Positions 1 through 6,752 of a DNA stretch of 7,822 nucleotides are shown here, piece by piece. The stretch is from the NCBI GenBank assembly GCA_000467935.1, contig KI259839.1:1-7822 (forward strand), written 5' to 3'. The position numbers and the translations under genes were made by a program. The notes beneath the pieces are model-generated. The model was not told the DNA's origin, ran no database searches, and saw nothing but the letters and a program-made list of their open reading frames with translations. The DNA is from Peptostreptococcaceae bacterium oral taxon 113 str. W5053 (GTDB lineage: Bacteria; Bacillota; Clostridia; Tissierellales; Peptoniphilaceae). Position 1 is the first letter of the stretch, and every line of letters begins with the position of its first letter.

Positions 1-30
1 AAACAAAAAATAAAAAAACGCTATGATGAT
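1..30. repeat. Left copy of 30-bp perfect inverted repeat
   Basis: Bases 1-30 (beginning AAACAAAAAATAAAAAAACG and ending CTATGATGAT) are the exact reverse complement of 7793-7822. Identity stops at base 31 on the inside; whether it continues outside the window cannot be seen. The repeat lies inside the coding frame of the MerR-family gene and encodes KQKIKKRYDD. Confidence 0.95.
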
Positions 31-633
31 ATTACATCAGAAATTCATCTTTTAGAAGGAAAAAAGGCTGCTTGTGAAAGCACTCTCGCTCGCATCTCTT
101 TAGGGGATATCATTATCGCTAATCACAATCAATCACAGGATAAAAACTTTTCAGATATTCAGGTTGAAAACATTCCTTTAAATTATATGCTTTATTCTAG
201 AGAAATCATGAAACAATATCGTAATGTAGATGTTTCTCTTCAACGCTGGGCAGATATTTATGAAACCTGTACTTCTTATGGTATTTATATGAAAAGTCCC
301 ATTATTGTAACTTTCCACACCCCTCCTTTAAATCAATTTTTAATGAATGACTGTGATGTCGAATTTGGTGTAATTGTGGAATCAAATCAAGTTCTTACAT
401 CAAAGGTTGCTAATAAAATTCGTCAATGGGGTGGAGTTGCTGCCGCTACAATACATCATATTGGAAGGTATGAGGAAATCATTAATAGTCATGTTTTATT
501 GCTTCAATGGATTCACCAAAACGGTTATACAGTCTGCGGTCCTGTGTCTGAACAATTTTTAATATCTCCCCTTGATACAATAAACGAAAATAATCATGTA
601 GTGAAAATTTTAATGCCCATCAAAAAAGTATAA
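1..633 (+). CDS. MerR-family regulator with GyrI-like effector-binding domain, 5' end missing
   Basis: The frame is open from base 1 to the TAA at 631-633, giving 210 visible residues; an internal ATG at 187 is not the real start because coding continues upstream of it. Visible residues 1-35 (KQKIKKRYDDITSEIHLLEG and on) look like the end of the dimerising coiled coil of a MerR-type regulator. The rest matches the BmrR/GyrI-like (AraC_E_bind) ligand domain: DCDVEFG near 116-122, HIGRYEEI at 153-160, WIHQNGY at 170-176 and GPVSEQFLISP at 180-190. In this family the N-terminal winged helix binds a promoter with a long spacer and the C-terminal domain senses small hydrophobic or cationic ligands; the DNA-binding part would lie left of the window. 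The first 30 bases recur inverted at the right edge. Its target is not visible, and no intrinsic terminator follows it. The family call is fairly safe; the ligand is unknown. Confidence 0.8.
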   Translation, partial: KQKIKKRYDDITSEIHLLEGKKAACESTLARISLGDIIIANHNQSQDKNFSDIQVENIPLNYMLYSREIMKQYRNVDVSLQRWADIYETCTSYGIYMKSPIIVTFHTPPLNQFLMNDCDVEFGVIVESNQVLTSKVANKIRQWGGVAAATIHHIGRYEEIINSHVLLLQWIHQNGYTVCGPVSEQFLISPLDTINENNHVVKILMPIKKV

Positions 634-650
634 TCGTATTAAAAGCAAAT

Positions 651-663
651 TCCGAAATTCGGA
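651..663. repeat. Short palindrome TCCGAAATTCGGA
   Basis: This is a perfect 13-bp inverted repeat with a central A, 17 bases after the MerR-family stop codon. As RNA it gives only a 4-bp stem with a 5-base loop and no T-run follows, so it is a poor terminator. It could be an operator for a dimeric regulator, but no downstream intact gene explains it. Confidence 0.3.
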
Positions 664-724
664 TAATTAATACATTGGAGAAACTATTTTATGTTTTCGA
701 TAAGTAAAAAATAAGAAAGGGGTT

Positions 725-808
725 GTGAATAGTGATAATGGACAAAGCCGTTTTTTCGGTATCTATAAGAATATAAAATTTTTATTGCAAATTGGCTTTA
801 GTAAGTAA
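725..808 (+). pseudogene. 27-codon ORF, possible N-terminal remnant of a membrane protein
   Basis: A GTG start at 725 follows an AGAAAGGGG purine run at 714-722 (spacing is short) and opens 27 codons ending in TAA at 806-808. The peptide reads roughly NSDNGQSRFFGIYKNIKFLL then QIGFSK. The stretch IKFLLQIGF resembles the start of the first membrane helix in CidA/LrgA-type proteins, but this is a resemblance from memory over about ten residues. The reading frame ends where a helix would be expected to continue, and the downstream DNA is non-coding and IS-derived, so a truncated gene is the likely reading. It could also be a chance ORF. Confidence 0.25.
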
Positions 809-817
809 CATTAACAG

Positions 818-834
818 TTTGGCACTTTACTTGA
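818..834 (+). promoter_or_regulatory. Imperfect sigma54-like -24/-12 element
   Basis: TTTGGCACTTTACTTGA carries a perfect -24 part (TTGGCAC) at the right distance from a -12 part that reads TTGA instead of TTGC. It faces the sigma54-type activator gene, whose start is about 790 bases away. The missing C in the -12 GC dinucleotide is a serious fault. The match may be chance, or the relic of a promoter whose gene was lost with the IS insertion downstream. Confidence 0.2.
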
Positions 835-1019
835 TTGAATATAATAATGTAACAATGTTAATTTGTAAATGGTGTGATAAAAAAATAAAATTTAGAATAA
901 AGATTTGGACTCGTTAAAATGTCTCATAAACTCAAATATCATCTCTTGATCAGAATATTTACCAATTGACATAGAACTTACACATAATAAGCTCTATTTT
1001 TGTCTGTTTCTGTAAAGGA

Positions 1020-1565
1020 GAGATAACCACCTCATTGAGGTATTGATAGAATGTTGAGATAAGGTTTTATCTGTATTTTCAAAAGAGAAGTTTAAGAGGT
1101 TATAGAAACGTTCCTGATTATTTTTGTGACTTTTCTCAAATTTGTGATTTTATGCCAAGGAGTCCGGGTCTTATGAGGCTGTGTACAATTGCCAAGGAAA
1201 TTATATCTTTATCAAATGAATGTATGAGTTTGCTTTCTCTTTGGATATGTAAATTCAATATCGCTGTCGATTTGAACAATCTGTATAACCGAAATAACGC
1301 AAGCTTCTTTTAGCAACCCTCGTGTTGTAATCTTTATAAACGGAAGGAACAGAATATTCTAATTGATAAAGTTTACAGACATGAACGTATCTAATTCGTG
1401 TGGTGTATATTCTTCATGGCAATTGAAAGTCTTTCTTTAAAAAAAGTTTGTTAGTAAAAATATTGTAATAACTTCAATCGTCCTTTTCTATATCCGAGAT
1501 TTCCCATTTATTGATCACGTCTACCCGTTTCTTTTGCATAATTCAAGCTGATTCTTTTCAAAGTT
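1020..1565 (-). pseudogene. Decayed IS481-like DDE transposase
   Basis: No intact gene exists here, but the minus strand still shows transposase blocks in the expected N- to C-terminal order, split by frameshifts, stops and deletions. LNYAKETG (1524-1550) resembles an N-terminal helix-turn-helix region. VQIDSDIEFT (1248-1277) corresponds to the QTDNGxEFT motif around the second catalytic Asp. DKDIISLAIVHSLIRP (1166-1213) corresponds to the GIxHxLIRPxTP segment. FEKSHKNNQERFYNLLNF (1087-1140) corresponds to VERSHRxDQERFY, where the Glu of the DDE triad lies. The first catalytic Asp region cannot be seen. Total length is about half of an intact element's coding part. No terminal inverted repeats could be placed. 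The IS481 assignment is from memory of the family motifs; that it is a dead integrase-fold transposase is more certain than the family name. Confidence 0.6.
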
Positions 1566-1576
1566 TGTGATAAAAT
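1548..1576 (+). promoter_or_regulatory. Candidate sigma70-type promoter for the PAS/AAA+ activator
   Basis: An extended -10 (TGA then TAAAAT at 1571-1576) lies about 50 bases before the start codon, with a weak -35 CTGATT at 1548-1553 and a 17-bp spacer. The -35 matches the consensus at only three positions, and the DNA is AT-rich, so chance matches are common. Confidence 0.3.
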
Positions 1577-1625
1577 TAGAAATAAAAATAAATATAAAAG
1601 TAAAGCAAATAGAAAGGTGGATGAA

Positions 1626-3215
1626 ATGACAATACCATATCCTTATGTGATTATACTGACAAATAAAAATGGCTTAATTGTAGATTGTAATCATGTTTCA
1701 AATACTTTTTTTTCGAGGAATGTTAAAGTAGGGGAAAATATTTTAACCTATTTAAAACAAGAAGCAATAAAAAATTCACTGATATTTTTTACTGCAGGAA
1801 CTATTTATGATATATATGTTATAAAAAATATTATTGATTCTAATTTTTTGGAATATATTTTGGAACATGCTTATGATGAAATCTTTGTGACAGATAATAA
1901 AGGCATTGTGATTTATTGCAATAAGGCCTTTGAAAAAAATTATGGAATTAAAAGAGAAGTTATATTAGGAAAAGATGTAAATCTACTACAAGAATTAGGG
2001 ATAATTGATCAAACTTTGGTACATCAGGTAATAGACACAAAAACTATAGTCACTTATAAACAGCACACCAATACAGGGAAAACGATATTGACAACTTTTA
2101 AACCGATATTTGATTCTAATGGAGAAGTTCTTTATATTGTTGAAAACTGCAGAGATATAAGTAAAATGACACAACTTGAGGAGAGTTTAAAAGAAAAAGA
2201 TATAGAAATTAAAGACTATGCAAAGAAGCTCAAATATTTTAATACAATAGATAAACAGGTTTTTTTAGATTTTAAAAGTGAATCAATGATAGCTCTAAGT
2301 TCTGTGGTAAATAAACTGTCAATAAGAAATGTTAATATTTTGCTTCTTGGAGAATCGGGAACGGGAAAAAGTCATTTAGCAAATCATATTCATGATATCA
2401 GTCTAAGAAGTAAAAAGCCATTTGTGACGATAAACTGTACAACAATTCCGGAAAAATTAATGGAGTCAGAATTATTTGGACATGAGAAAGGAAGTTTCAC
2501 AGGTGCTAATGAAAAAAAAGAAGGGTTGGTGGAACAAGCAAATACTGGAACGCTCTTTTTAGATGAAATTGCAGAATTACCATTACCTATGCAAGCTAAA
2601 TTATTGCAGCTAATACAAGAAAAAACATATACTCCAGTTGGAAGCGTTATACCCAAAAAAGTGGATATTCGAATTATCGCCGCAACAAATCAAAACTTAA
2701 AAAAATTGATGCTGTCAGGGGAATTTCGCGAGGATTTGTATTATCGTTTAGCTTTAGGAGTAATAGAGATTCCGCCTTTAAGAGAGAGAAAAACGGATGC
2801 CTTGAATTTAATCAATTATTATTTAGGTGTTTTTAATAAAAAATATGAATCTAACGTATCTTTGTCGACAGAGAGTCTATATATTCTTAAACAATATTCT
2901 TGGCCTGGGAATATTCGTGAATTAGAGCACGTTATTGAATTTCTAATTGTTAATGCTAATTATCCACAAGAAGAAATTGGGAAAAATTCGTTACCAAACA
3001 ATATGATTGAGGAGGTTAAAATCCCTGTCAATTTTGAAAATTTTAAGCGAATTAATGATGTAGATCAAAGTCTAGAGGAACGAATGGAGACGGTAGAGAG
3101 AAAAATTATTGAAGAAGTTTATCAAAAATATAAGAGTTCATATAAAATAGCAGAGGTGTTAAAAATTTCTCAGAGTAAAGCTCACAGGTTGATTAATAAA
3201 TATTGTAGGAAATAA
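1626..3215 (+). CDS. Sigma54-dependent transcriptional activator (PAS / AAA+ / HTH)
   Basis: This 529-residue protein is an enhancer-binding activator that would use ATP hydrolysis to open sigma54-RNA polymerase promoters. The first 70 residues look like a degenerate PAS-like fold (VIILTNKNGLIVDCN), followed by a clear PAS domain at about 75-180 (DEIFVTDNKGIVIYCNKAFE) and a linker helix. The AAA+ domain has Walker A GESGTGKS at 242-249, the sigma54-contact loop GSFTGA at 289-294 (usual form GAFTGA), Walker B LFLDE ending at 314, arginine-finger region FREDLYYRL at 367-375 and sensor II WPGNIREL at 426-433. A C-terminal helix-turn-helix (SSYKIAEVLKISQSKAHRLI) is of the TyrR/Fis-like type. There is no phosphoreceiver domain, so it probably senses a ligand through PAS. 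ATG 1626 is chosen because AAAGGTGG at 1613-1620 sits at good spacing; a GTG at 1617 in the same frame lacks an SD. The gene is flanked by IS relics on both sides and lies upstream of the operon it likely controls. Confidence 0.9.
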   Translation: MTIPYPYVIILTNKNGLIVDCNHVSNTFFSRNVKVGENILTYLKQEAIKNSLIFFTAGTIYDIYVIKNIIDSNFLEYILEHAYDEIFVTDNKGIVIYCNKAFEKNYGIKREVILGKDVNLLQELGIIDQTLVHQVIDTKTIVTYKQHTNTGKTILTTFKPIFDSNGEVLYIVENCRDISKMTQLEESLKEKDIEIKDYAKKLKYFNTIDKQVFLDFKSESMIALSSVVNKLSIRNVNILLLGESGTGKSHLANHIHDISLRSKKPFVTINCTTIPEKLMESELFGHEKGSFTGANEKKEGLVEQANTGTLFLDEIAELPLPMQAKLLQLIQEKTYTPVGSVIPKKVDIRIIAATNQNLKKLMLSGEFREDLYYRLALGVIEIPPLRERKTDALNLINYYLGVFNKKYESNVSLSTESLYILKQYSWPGNIRELEHVIEFLIVNANYPQEEIGKNSLPNNMIEEVKIPVNFENFKRINDVDQSLEERMETVERKIIEEVYQKYKSSYKIAEVLKISQSKAHRLINKYCRK

Positions 3216-3289
3216 AAGAAGTATTAAAATATAGGAACTTTAAAACATTAAGGCAATAAAACAATATCAGTAACCGTTAGAACTGTCAA

Positions 3290-3560
3290 TCACTTAGGTT
3301 GACGAATTGATGCTGCCTTATAACTTTCATGAAACTTTATTGTCGACATTTTGTTAAATTTTTTATGAACCCTGTTATTGTTTAGTAGGATAAATATCCC
3401 TCTTGTATATTGCAAGTCTTTATCTGTATGTACGAATTTTTTCGCATAAATCTTCATTAAACGTATATTATTACTTCTATACTTTTAGTTTTTTTAACCA
3501 ATGGCAATAGCAGGATTTGTTTATTGAAGCTATTTGGAAAGCTCATCTACAGAATAAAAT
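3290..3560 (-). pseudogene. Decayed IS3-like transposase (OrfB) remnant
   Basis: On the minus strand, INKSCYCHWLKK (3483-3524) resembles the VSRSGYYxWLKR motif near the start of IS3-family OrfB. After a stop and a frame change, a 64-codon open stretch ending at 3290-3292 contains HTDKDLQYT (3404-3430), like the HSDQGxQYT motif at the second catalytic Asp, followed by KKFNKMS where OrfB has a GIxQSMS-type segment. About 100 residues expected between these blocks are missing, and no DDE Glu region is recognisable. A further minus-strand open stretch at 3568-3705 could not be assigned. The reading is a heavily degraded element; the family is a tentative call from short motifs. Confidence 0.4.
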
Positions 3561-3830
3561 CTCTTGATTAACTTTTTTGATTCTGTTTTATTTTTTGCTC
3601 CACCGATGGAGAGTTTGCTTTTCGATATCGTATATTTCGTAGATTTTTCTCGTTTTTTAGCATGATGGTTCTTCTTTGCCAATTATCTTTACCATTCATC
3701 TTAAGATTTTTAAAAGACGACTTTAAAGTTTATAGCAAGCTAAAAAGCAGAACAGTTCCTCTAAAGTCTGCATAGATGGATACTTTTTTTAAAAAAAGTT
3801 ATAAAAAAAGAAAAAAATACTAAGAAAAAG

Positions 3831-3861
3831 TTGACTATCCAGTTACTATACCGTTTATAAT
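3831..3861 (+). promoter_or_regulatory. Candidate sigma70-type promoter for the transporter operon
   Basis: TTGACT at 3831-3836 and a perfect TATAAT at 3856-3861 are separated by 19 bp, two longer than ideal. Transcription would begin near 3868, ahead of the cre site, which is a good position for CcpA roadblock repression. The long spacer would suit a weak or activator-dependent promoter. Confidence 0.35.
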
Positions 3862-3922
3862 TATTCATAAATATAAAGTAAGCTTACAATTTTAATTAAA
3901 AAATGGGGTTTTAAATATTTTG

Positions 3923-3936
3923 TGAAAACGTTATCT
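3923..3936 (+). promoter_or_regulatory. CcpA catabolite-repression element (cre)
   Basis: TGAAAACGTTATCT matches every position of the Gram-positive cre consensus TGWAARCGYTWNCW. It lies about 60 bases downstream of the candidate -10 and 57 bases before the leader ORF, where bound CcpA would block initiation or elongation. The inference is that the operon is shut off when a preferred sugar is available, which fits an amino-acid catabolic operon. Confidence 0.65.
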
Positions 3937-3992
3937 TTTATGTATTAAATTTAAAGAGATTTATGCTCGCGCGATTATAAAGGAGTTAAAAT

Positions 3993-4094
3993 ATGGATGA
4001 GACCTTCGTTTACAATCTGTTATGCGCATATCAAGATTTGAAGGAGAGTAGATTTAACTTAAAATATGATTTAAGGAAAGGGGTATGCATATGA
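3993..4094 (+). CDS. 33-codon leader ORF, translationally coupled to the transporter gene
   Basis: The ATG at 3993 is preceded by a strong AAGGAG Shine-Dalgarno (3980-3985, 7-base spacing), better than the site in front of the transporter itself. The peptide starts MDETFVYNLLCAYQDLKESR and ends LRKGVCI, 33 residues in all, with no signal peptide, membrane segment or recognised motif. Its TGA stop at 4092-4094 overlaps the transporter ATG at 4091 (ATGA), the classic arrangement for translational coupling by terminating ribosomes. It has several Leu, Val and Ile codons but no run of them, so simple leader-peptide attenuation by branched-chain amino acids is not obvious. It could be a regulatory leader peptide, a small functional protein, or a chance ORF with a good SD. 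No homologue is known to me. Confidence 0.5.
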   Translation: MDETFVYNLLCAYQDLKESRFNLKYDLRKGVCI

Positions 4095-5458
4095 ATAAAA
4101 ACCTAAATAAGAAAGGAAACCTTAAAGGAGCTGCTTTGTTTTTGTGTGGCGGTGCATTATTTTCCATGCATTTTGGAGCTTCCAGTATGGTATGGCCAAT
4201 GAATTGGGGGAAAGAAAGTGGTAATTCAGTATGGATGGCGTTTGCTGGGGCGTTTATTACTTCTTTATTATTGGTCGTTATAGCTTATATTGCATTAGCG
4301 AAAGGAGAAGGATCCTATCATAATATTACATGTAGAATTGTTGGAGATAAATTTGGAAAGTTTTATACAAGATTAACTATTTTAGTTTTAGGTCCATTTT
4401 ATGCTATTCCGCGTATGAGTGCGGCGGCGTGGGATTCTGTAACTCAAGCATTTGAATTGAACCCTGAAAGTAAAATCCCGCTTATTGTATTTACAGTAAT
4501 CTTCTATGTTATTACATACTTTTTCCTAATGAATCCTGGAAAAGCGATGGATAGAATTTCAAATTTGCTCTTTCCAATTTTATTAGTAATAGTTGTAGTT
4601 ATTATCGGGAAAGGTATAATTAATCCAATTTCAGTTCCAAAAAATAAAGTTTATGCGGGTTCAGCCTTCGCATATGGATTTACGAATGGATATGCTACAG
4701 CAGAAATTTTGTGTGCATTGATATTTGGTGTTGTTATCTTTAATACTTTAGAAAATAAAGGAATTGTATCGGATAATATGTGCAAAAATATGATTCGAGT
4801 AGGTATTGTTGGAATTTTGATGCTTTCTTGTACACATTTGGCACATATGTTGATTGGGGCATCAACAGGGAGTGTTTTTGAAAATTTAAATTATACAGCT
4901 CTTTATACTGCAGTAGCTGGGAGATTGCTTGGAAAAACAGGAGGGATATTGTTTAGTTTAGCGTTATTTTTTGCTGCACTAACAACTGCTATTGGAATGA
5001 CATCTGGATGTGCAGAATTTTTTGTAGATACAACAGAAGGTAGGTTTAATTATAAACAATGTTCAATAGTTATTTTGATTCTTAGCATTATTTTTGGAAG
5101 TTTAGGGTTAACAAATATTTTGTCTATTCTTGGACCGGTGTTAGATGGAATTTATCCTGCGGCAATTGTTCTTGTCGTATATTATGCTATTGTTCCAAAA
5201 GCTAAGGAAAGTCGTCAGTTATATGCTTGCCGTTGGGCTATGTTTGTTTCATTTGGCTTTGGAATGCTTGATATGGTTTGGAAATATATGGTGAAAGCTA
5301 AATTGAATCCATTTGGAATTTGTGATTTGTATTTAAAATTACCAATGGCTGACGTTTCACTTGCTTGGTTACCATGGACTGTAGTAGCTTTTATAATTGG
5401 ATGGGTTATATATCGTAATACAAAAAAAATAAATAAACAGGAAATGATTGAGGTATAA
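4091..5458 (+). CDS. brnQ: BrnQ-type (LIVCS family) amino acid:cation symporter
   Basis: This 455-residue integral membrane protein has about 12 hydrophobic segments, the usual size for LIVCS branched-chain amino acid carriers, which import substrate with Na+ or H+. Family hallmarks are the first-helix motif GALFSMHFGASSMVWPMNWG (21-40), GPFYAIPRMSAAAWDS (101-116, family GPxxAIPRTA), GYATAEILCALIFGVVI (200-216, family GYxTMDxLASLxFG, with the Asp replaced by Glu), GCAEFF (306-311) and GLTNILSILGPVLDGIYP (339-356). Start ATG 4091 is preferred over ATG 4085: the AAAGGGG run (4078-4083) is well spaced, and 4091 overlaps the leader ORF stop. It opens the structural part of the operon, 74 bases before the CoA-transferase gene. 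Its context with CoA-thioester enzymes and the substitutions in the conserved motifs suggest its substrate may be an unusual or beta-amino acid rather than leucine. The symbol reflects family only. Confidence 0.88.
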   Translation: MNKNLNKKGNLKGAALFLCGGALFSMHFGASSMVWPMNWGKESGNSVWMAFAGAFITSLLLVVIAYIALAKGEGSYHNITCRIVGDKFGKFYTRLTILVLGPFYAIPRMSAAAWDSVTQAFELNPESKIPLIVFTVIFYVITYFFLMNPGKAMDRISNLLFPILLVIVVVIIGKGIINPISVPKNKVYAGSAFAYGFTNGYATAEILCALIFGVVIFNTLENKGIVSDNMCKNMIRVGIVGILMLSCTHLAHMLIGASTGSVFENLNYTALYTAVAGRLLGKTGGILFSLALFFAALTTAIGMTSGCAEFFVDTTEGRFNYKQCSIVILILSIIFGSLGLTNILSILGPVLDGIYPAAIVLVVYYAIVPKAKESRQLYACRWAMFVSFGFGMLDMVWKYMVKAKLNPFGICDLYLKLPMADVSLAWLPWTVVAFIIGWVIYRNTKKINKQEMIEV

Positions 5459-5503
5459 TTTTGGTTCTTAGGTTTTAGGATTAATGAAGAAGAAAAATTA
5501 AGA

Positions 5504-5516
5504 CAACGAAACGTTG
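5504..5516 (+). repeat. Small inverted repeat CAACG-AAA-CGTTG before the CoA-transferase RBS
   Basis: A perfect 5-bp stem with a 3-base loop lies four bases before the GAGGAG ribosome binding site at 5521-5526. In the mRNA it could form a small hairpin that tunes translation or marks a processing point between the transporter and enzyme cistrons. It is short enough to occur by chance. Confidence 0.3.
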
Positions 5517-5532
5517 GTGAGAGGAGAAAAAA

Positions 5533-6720
5533 ATGTCAACAAAAAAAGCATTGGAAGGTTTAAAAGTAATTGATTTAACGACAGCACTGAGCGGTCCTTT
5601 TGGTACTATGTTTTTTGGAGATTATGGAGCAGAGGTTATAAAAATTGAACCTGTAGATGGAGATCAATGTCGTAGCTGGGGTCCTTTTGATGAGAAGAGT
5701 GGAGAAAGCGGATTCTTTGCTTATATAAATAGAAATAAAAAAGGTTGTACTTTAAATTTAAAAACAGAAAAAGGCCTGCAAATGTTTTATGAGTTGGTTA
5801 AAGATGCCGACTTTTTATGGGAGAATTTTAAAGGTGGAGTTACAAAAAAATTGAAGATTGATTATGAGGTAATTCGTAAAATTAATCCGAAAATTATTTA
5901 TGTTTCTGGTTCGGGATTTGGACAAACTAGTCCTATGAGTCATCGTCCTTGCTATGATATTGTAGCACAGTCTATGGGAGGAATTGTAAATTTAACAGGC
6001 TTTAAAGATACTGAACCTGTAAAAGTTGGACCTTCTATTGCAGACCATGTATCTGGAATTTATCAAGCGGTAGGAGCTTTGATGGCATTATATCATAGAG
6101 AAAGAACGGGAGAAGGTCAGTTAGTAGATGTATCAATGGTTGATACTATTTTCAGTCTACTGGAAAATGCCATTCCGAATTATACTATGACAGGAGAGGT
6201 TCCACAGAGAAACGGAAACGTGGATCCGTCTATTGCGCCTTTTGATATTTTTTCTTGTAAAGACGGATTTGTAGCATTGGGTGTAGGAAATGACCGATTG
6301 TGGAAAAAATTTTGCGGACTTATCAAAAGAGAGGATTTATTAGATGATGAAAGATTTACGACAAATGATTTACGAGTTAAAAATTATATTCCAAATTTAC
6401 AAAATTTAATTAGAGATTGGTCCAAAAATTATACAAAAAAAGAGTTGGAAATGATGATGGATGAAGCAGGGATTCCCTGTGGTCCGGTTTTGAATGTTAA
6501 AGAAGCCATTGAGCATCCTCATATAAAGGCAAGAGATATGATGGTTCATTGTGAGCATCCAACAGCAGGGGATTTGTATTTTCAAGGTGTTGTAGCTAAG
6601 CTATCGGAAACACCCGGAACGATTGAAACCCCACCTCCAACTTTAGGACAACATAATTGTGAAGTATTTGGAATTAGTGAAAAAGAGGCTGTCAAGTTAC
6701 ATGAAGAGGGAATAATATAA
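5533..6720 (+). CDS. Class III (CaiB/Frc family) CoA-transferase
   Basis: This 395-residue cytoplasmic enzyme has the normal length for the CaiB/BaiF/formyl-CoA transferase family, which moves CoA between carboxylic acids through an aspartyl-CoA anhydride. The N-terminus LEGLKVIDLTTALSGPFGTM (7-26), LGDYGAEVIKIEP-like segment (29-40), the RNKKG...LNLKTEKG block (68-81) and the GTPxSHRPCYD...GG region are typical. The catalytic Asp is D171 in KVGPSIADHVSG (164-175), aligned from memory with Asp169 of formyl-CoA transferase. The C-terminal motif GIPCGPVLNVKEAIEHPHIKAR (313-334) is also diagnostic. ATG 5533 has a GAGGAG SD with 6-base spacing. Its place between an amino acid transporter and two ammonia-lyase-like proteins suggests that it activates the imported amino acid (or swaps CoA from the product) to an aminoacyl-CoA. 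The donor and acceptor cannot be told from sequence. Confidence 0.92.
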   Translation: MSTKKALEGLKVIDLTTALSGPFGTMFFGDYGAEVIKIEPVDGDQCRSWGPFDEKSGESGFFAYINRNKKGCTLNLKTEKGLQMFYELVKDADFLWENFKGGVTKKLKIDYEVIRKINPKIIYVSGSGFGQTSPMSHRPCYDIVAQSMGGIVNLTGFKDTEPVKVGPSIADHVSGIYQAVGALMALYHRERTGEGQLVDVSMVDTIFSLLENAIPNYTMTGEVPQRNGNVDPSIAPFDIFSCKDGFVALGVGNDRLWKKFCGLIKREDLLDDERFTTNDLRVKNYIPNLQNLIRDWSKNYTKKELEMMMDEAGIPCGPVLNVKEAIEHPHIKARDMMVHCEHPTAGDLYFQGVVAKLSETPGTIETPPPTLGQHNCEVFGISEKEAVKLHEEGII

Positions 6721-6752
6721 AAACAAATTATATAAAAGAAAGAAGGGAAAAT

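Larger units (their letters stand above)
3700..3992 (+). other. AT-rich upstream region and 5' leader of the transporter operon
   Basis: No gene was found here. The stretch contains a perfect 18-bp A/T palindrome at 3782-3799 (ACTTTTTTTAAAAAAAGT), a possible promoter (3831-3861), a cre site (3923-3936) and the Shine-Dalgarno of the leader ORF (3980-3985). No T-box TGGNACCGCG-type sequence and no convincing terminator/antiterminator pair was seen. No GG-N10-GC (-24/-12) element was found between 3216 and 3992. Confidence 0.5.

Noticed and set aside
374..562. 62-codon plus-strand open frame inside the MerR-family gene
   Set aside because: It overlaps clear GyrI-domain coding sequence in another frame and shows no motif of its own.
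1029..1041. Palindrome ACCTCATTGAGGT as an operator
   Set aside because: It lies within the C-terminal end of the decayed transposase with no promoter or gene near it; a 13-bp palindrome may be chance.
2390..2656. 88-codon minus-strand open frame opposite the AAA+ domain
   Set aside because: It lies antisense to the strongly conserved Walker A/B region and is a shadow of that coding sequence.
3666..3679. TGGTTCTTCTTTGC as a sigma54 promoter
   Set aside because: The GG to GC distance is 9 rather than 10 bases, and this spacing is strict; the -24 element is also poor.
3568..3705. 45-codon minus-strand open stretch (NWQRRTIMLKNEKN and on) as a serine recombinase fragment
   Set aside because: The resemblance to a WxRxTIxxxLxNEKYxG motif is short and lacks the key residues; it may simply be more IS debris.
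3862..3992. T-box or other riboswitch in front of the transporter
   Set aside because: No T-box TGGNACCGCG sequence, specifier stem or terminator hairpin could be made out; the leader is mostly A/T.
4075..4088. GG-N10-GC pattern (GGAAAGGGGTATGC) just before the transporter start
   Set aside because: It coincides with the ribosome binding site and start codon, and transcription from it would miss the start.
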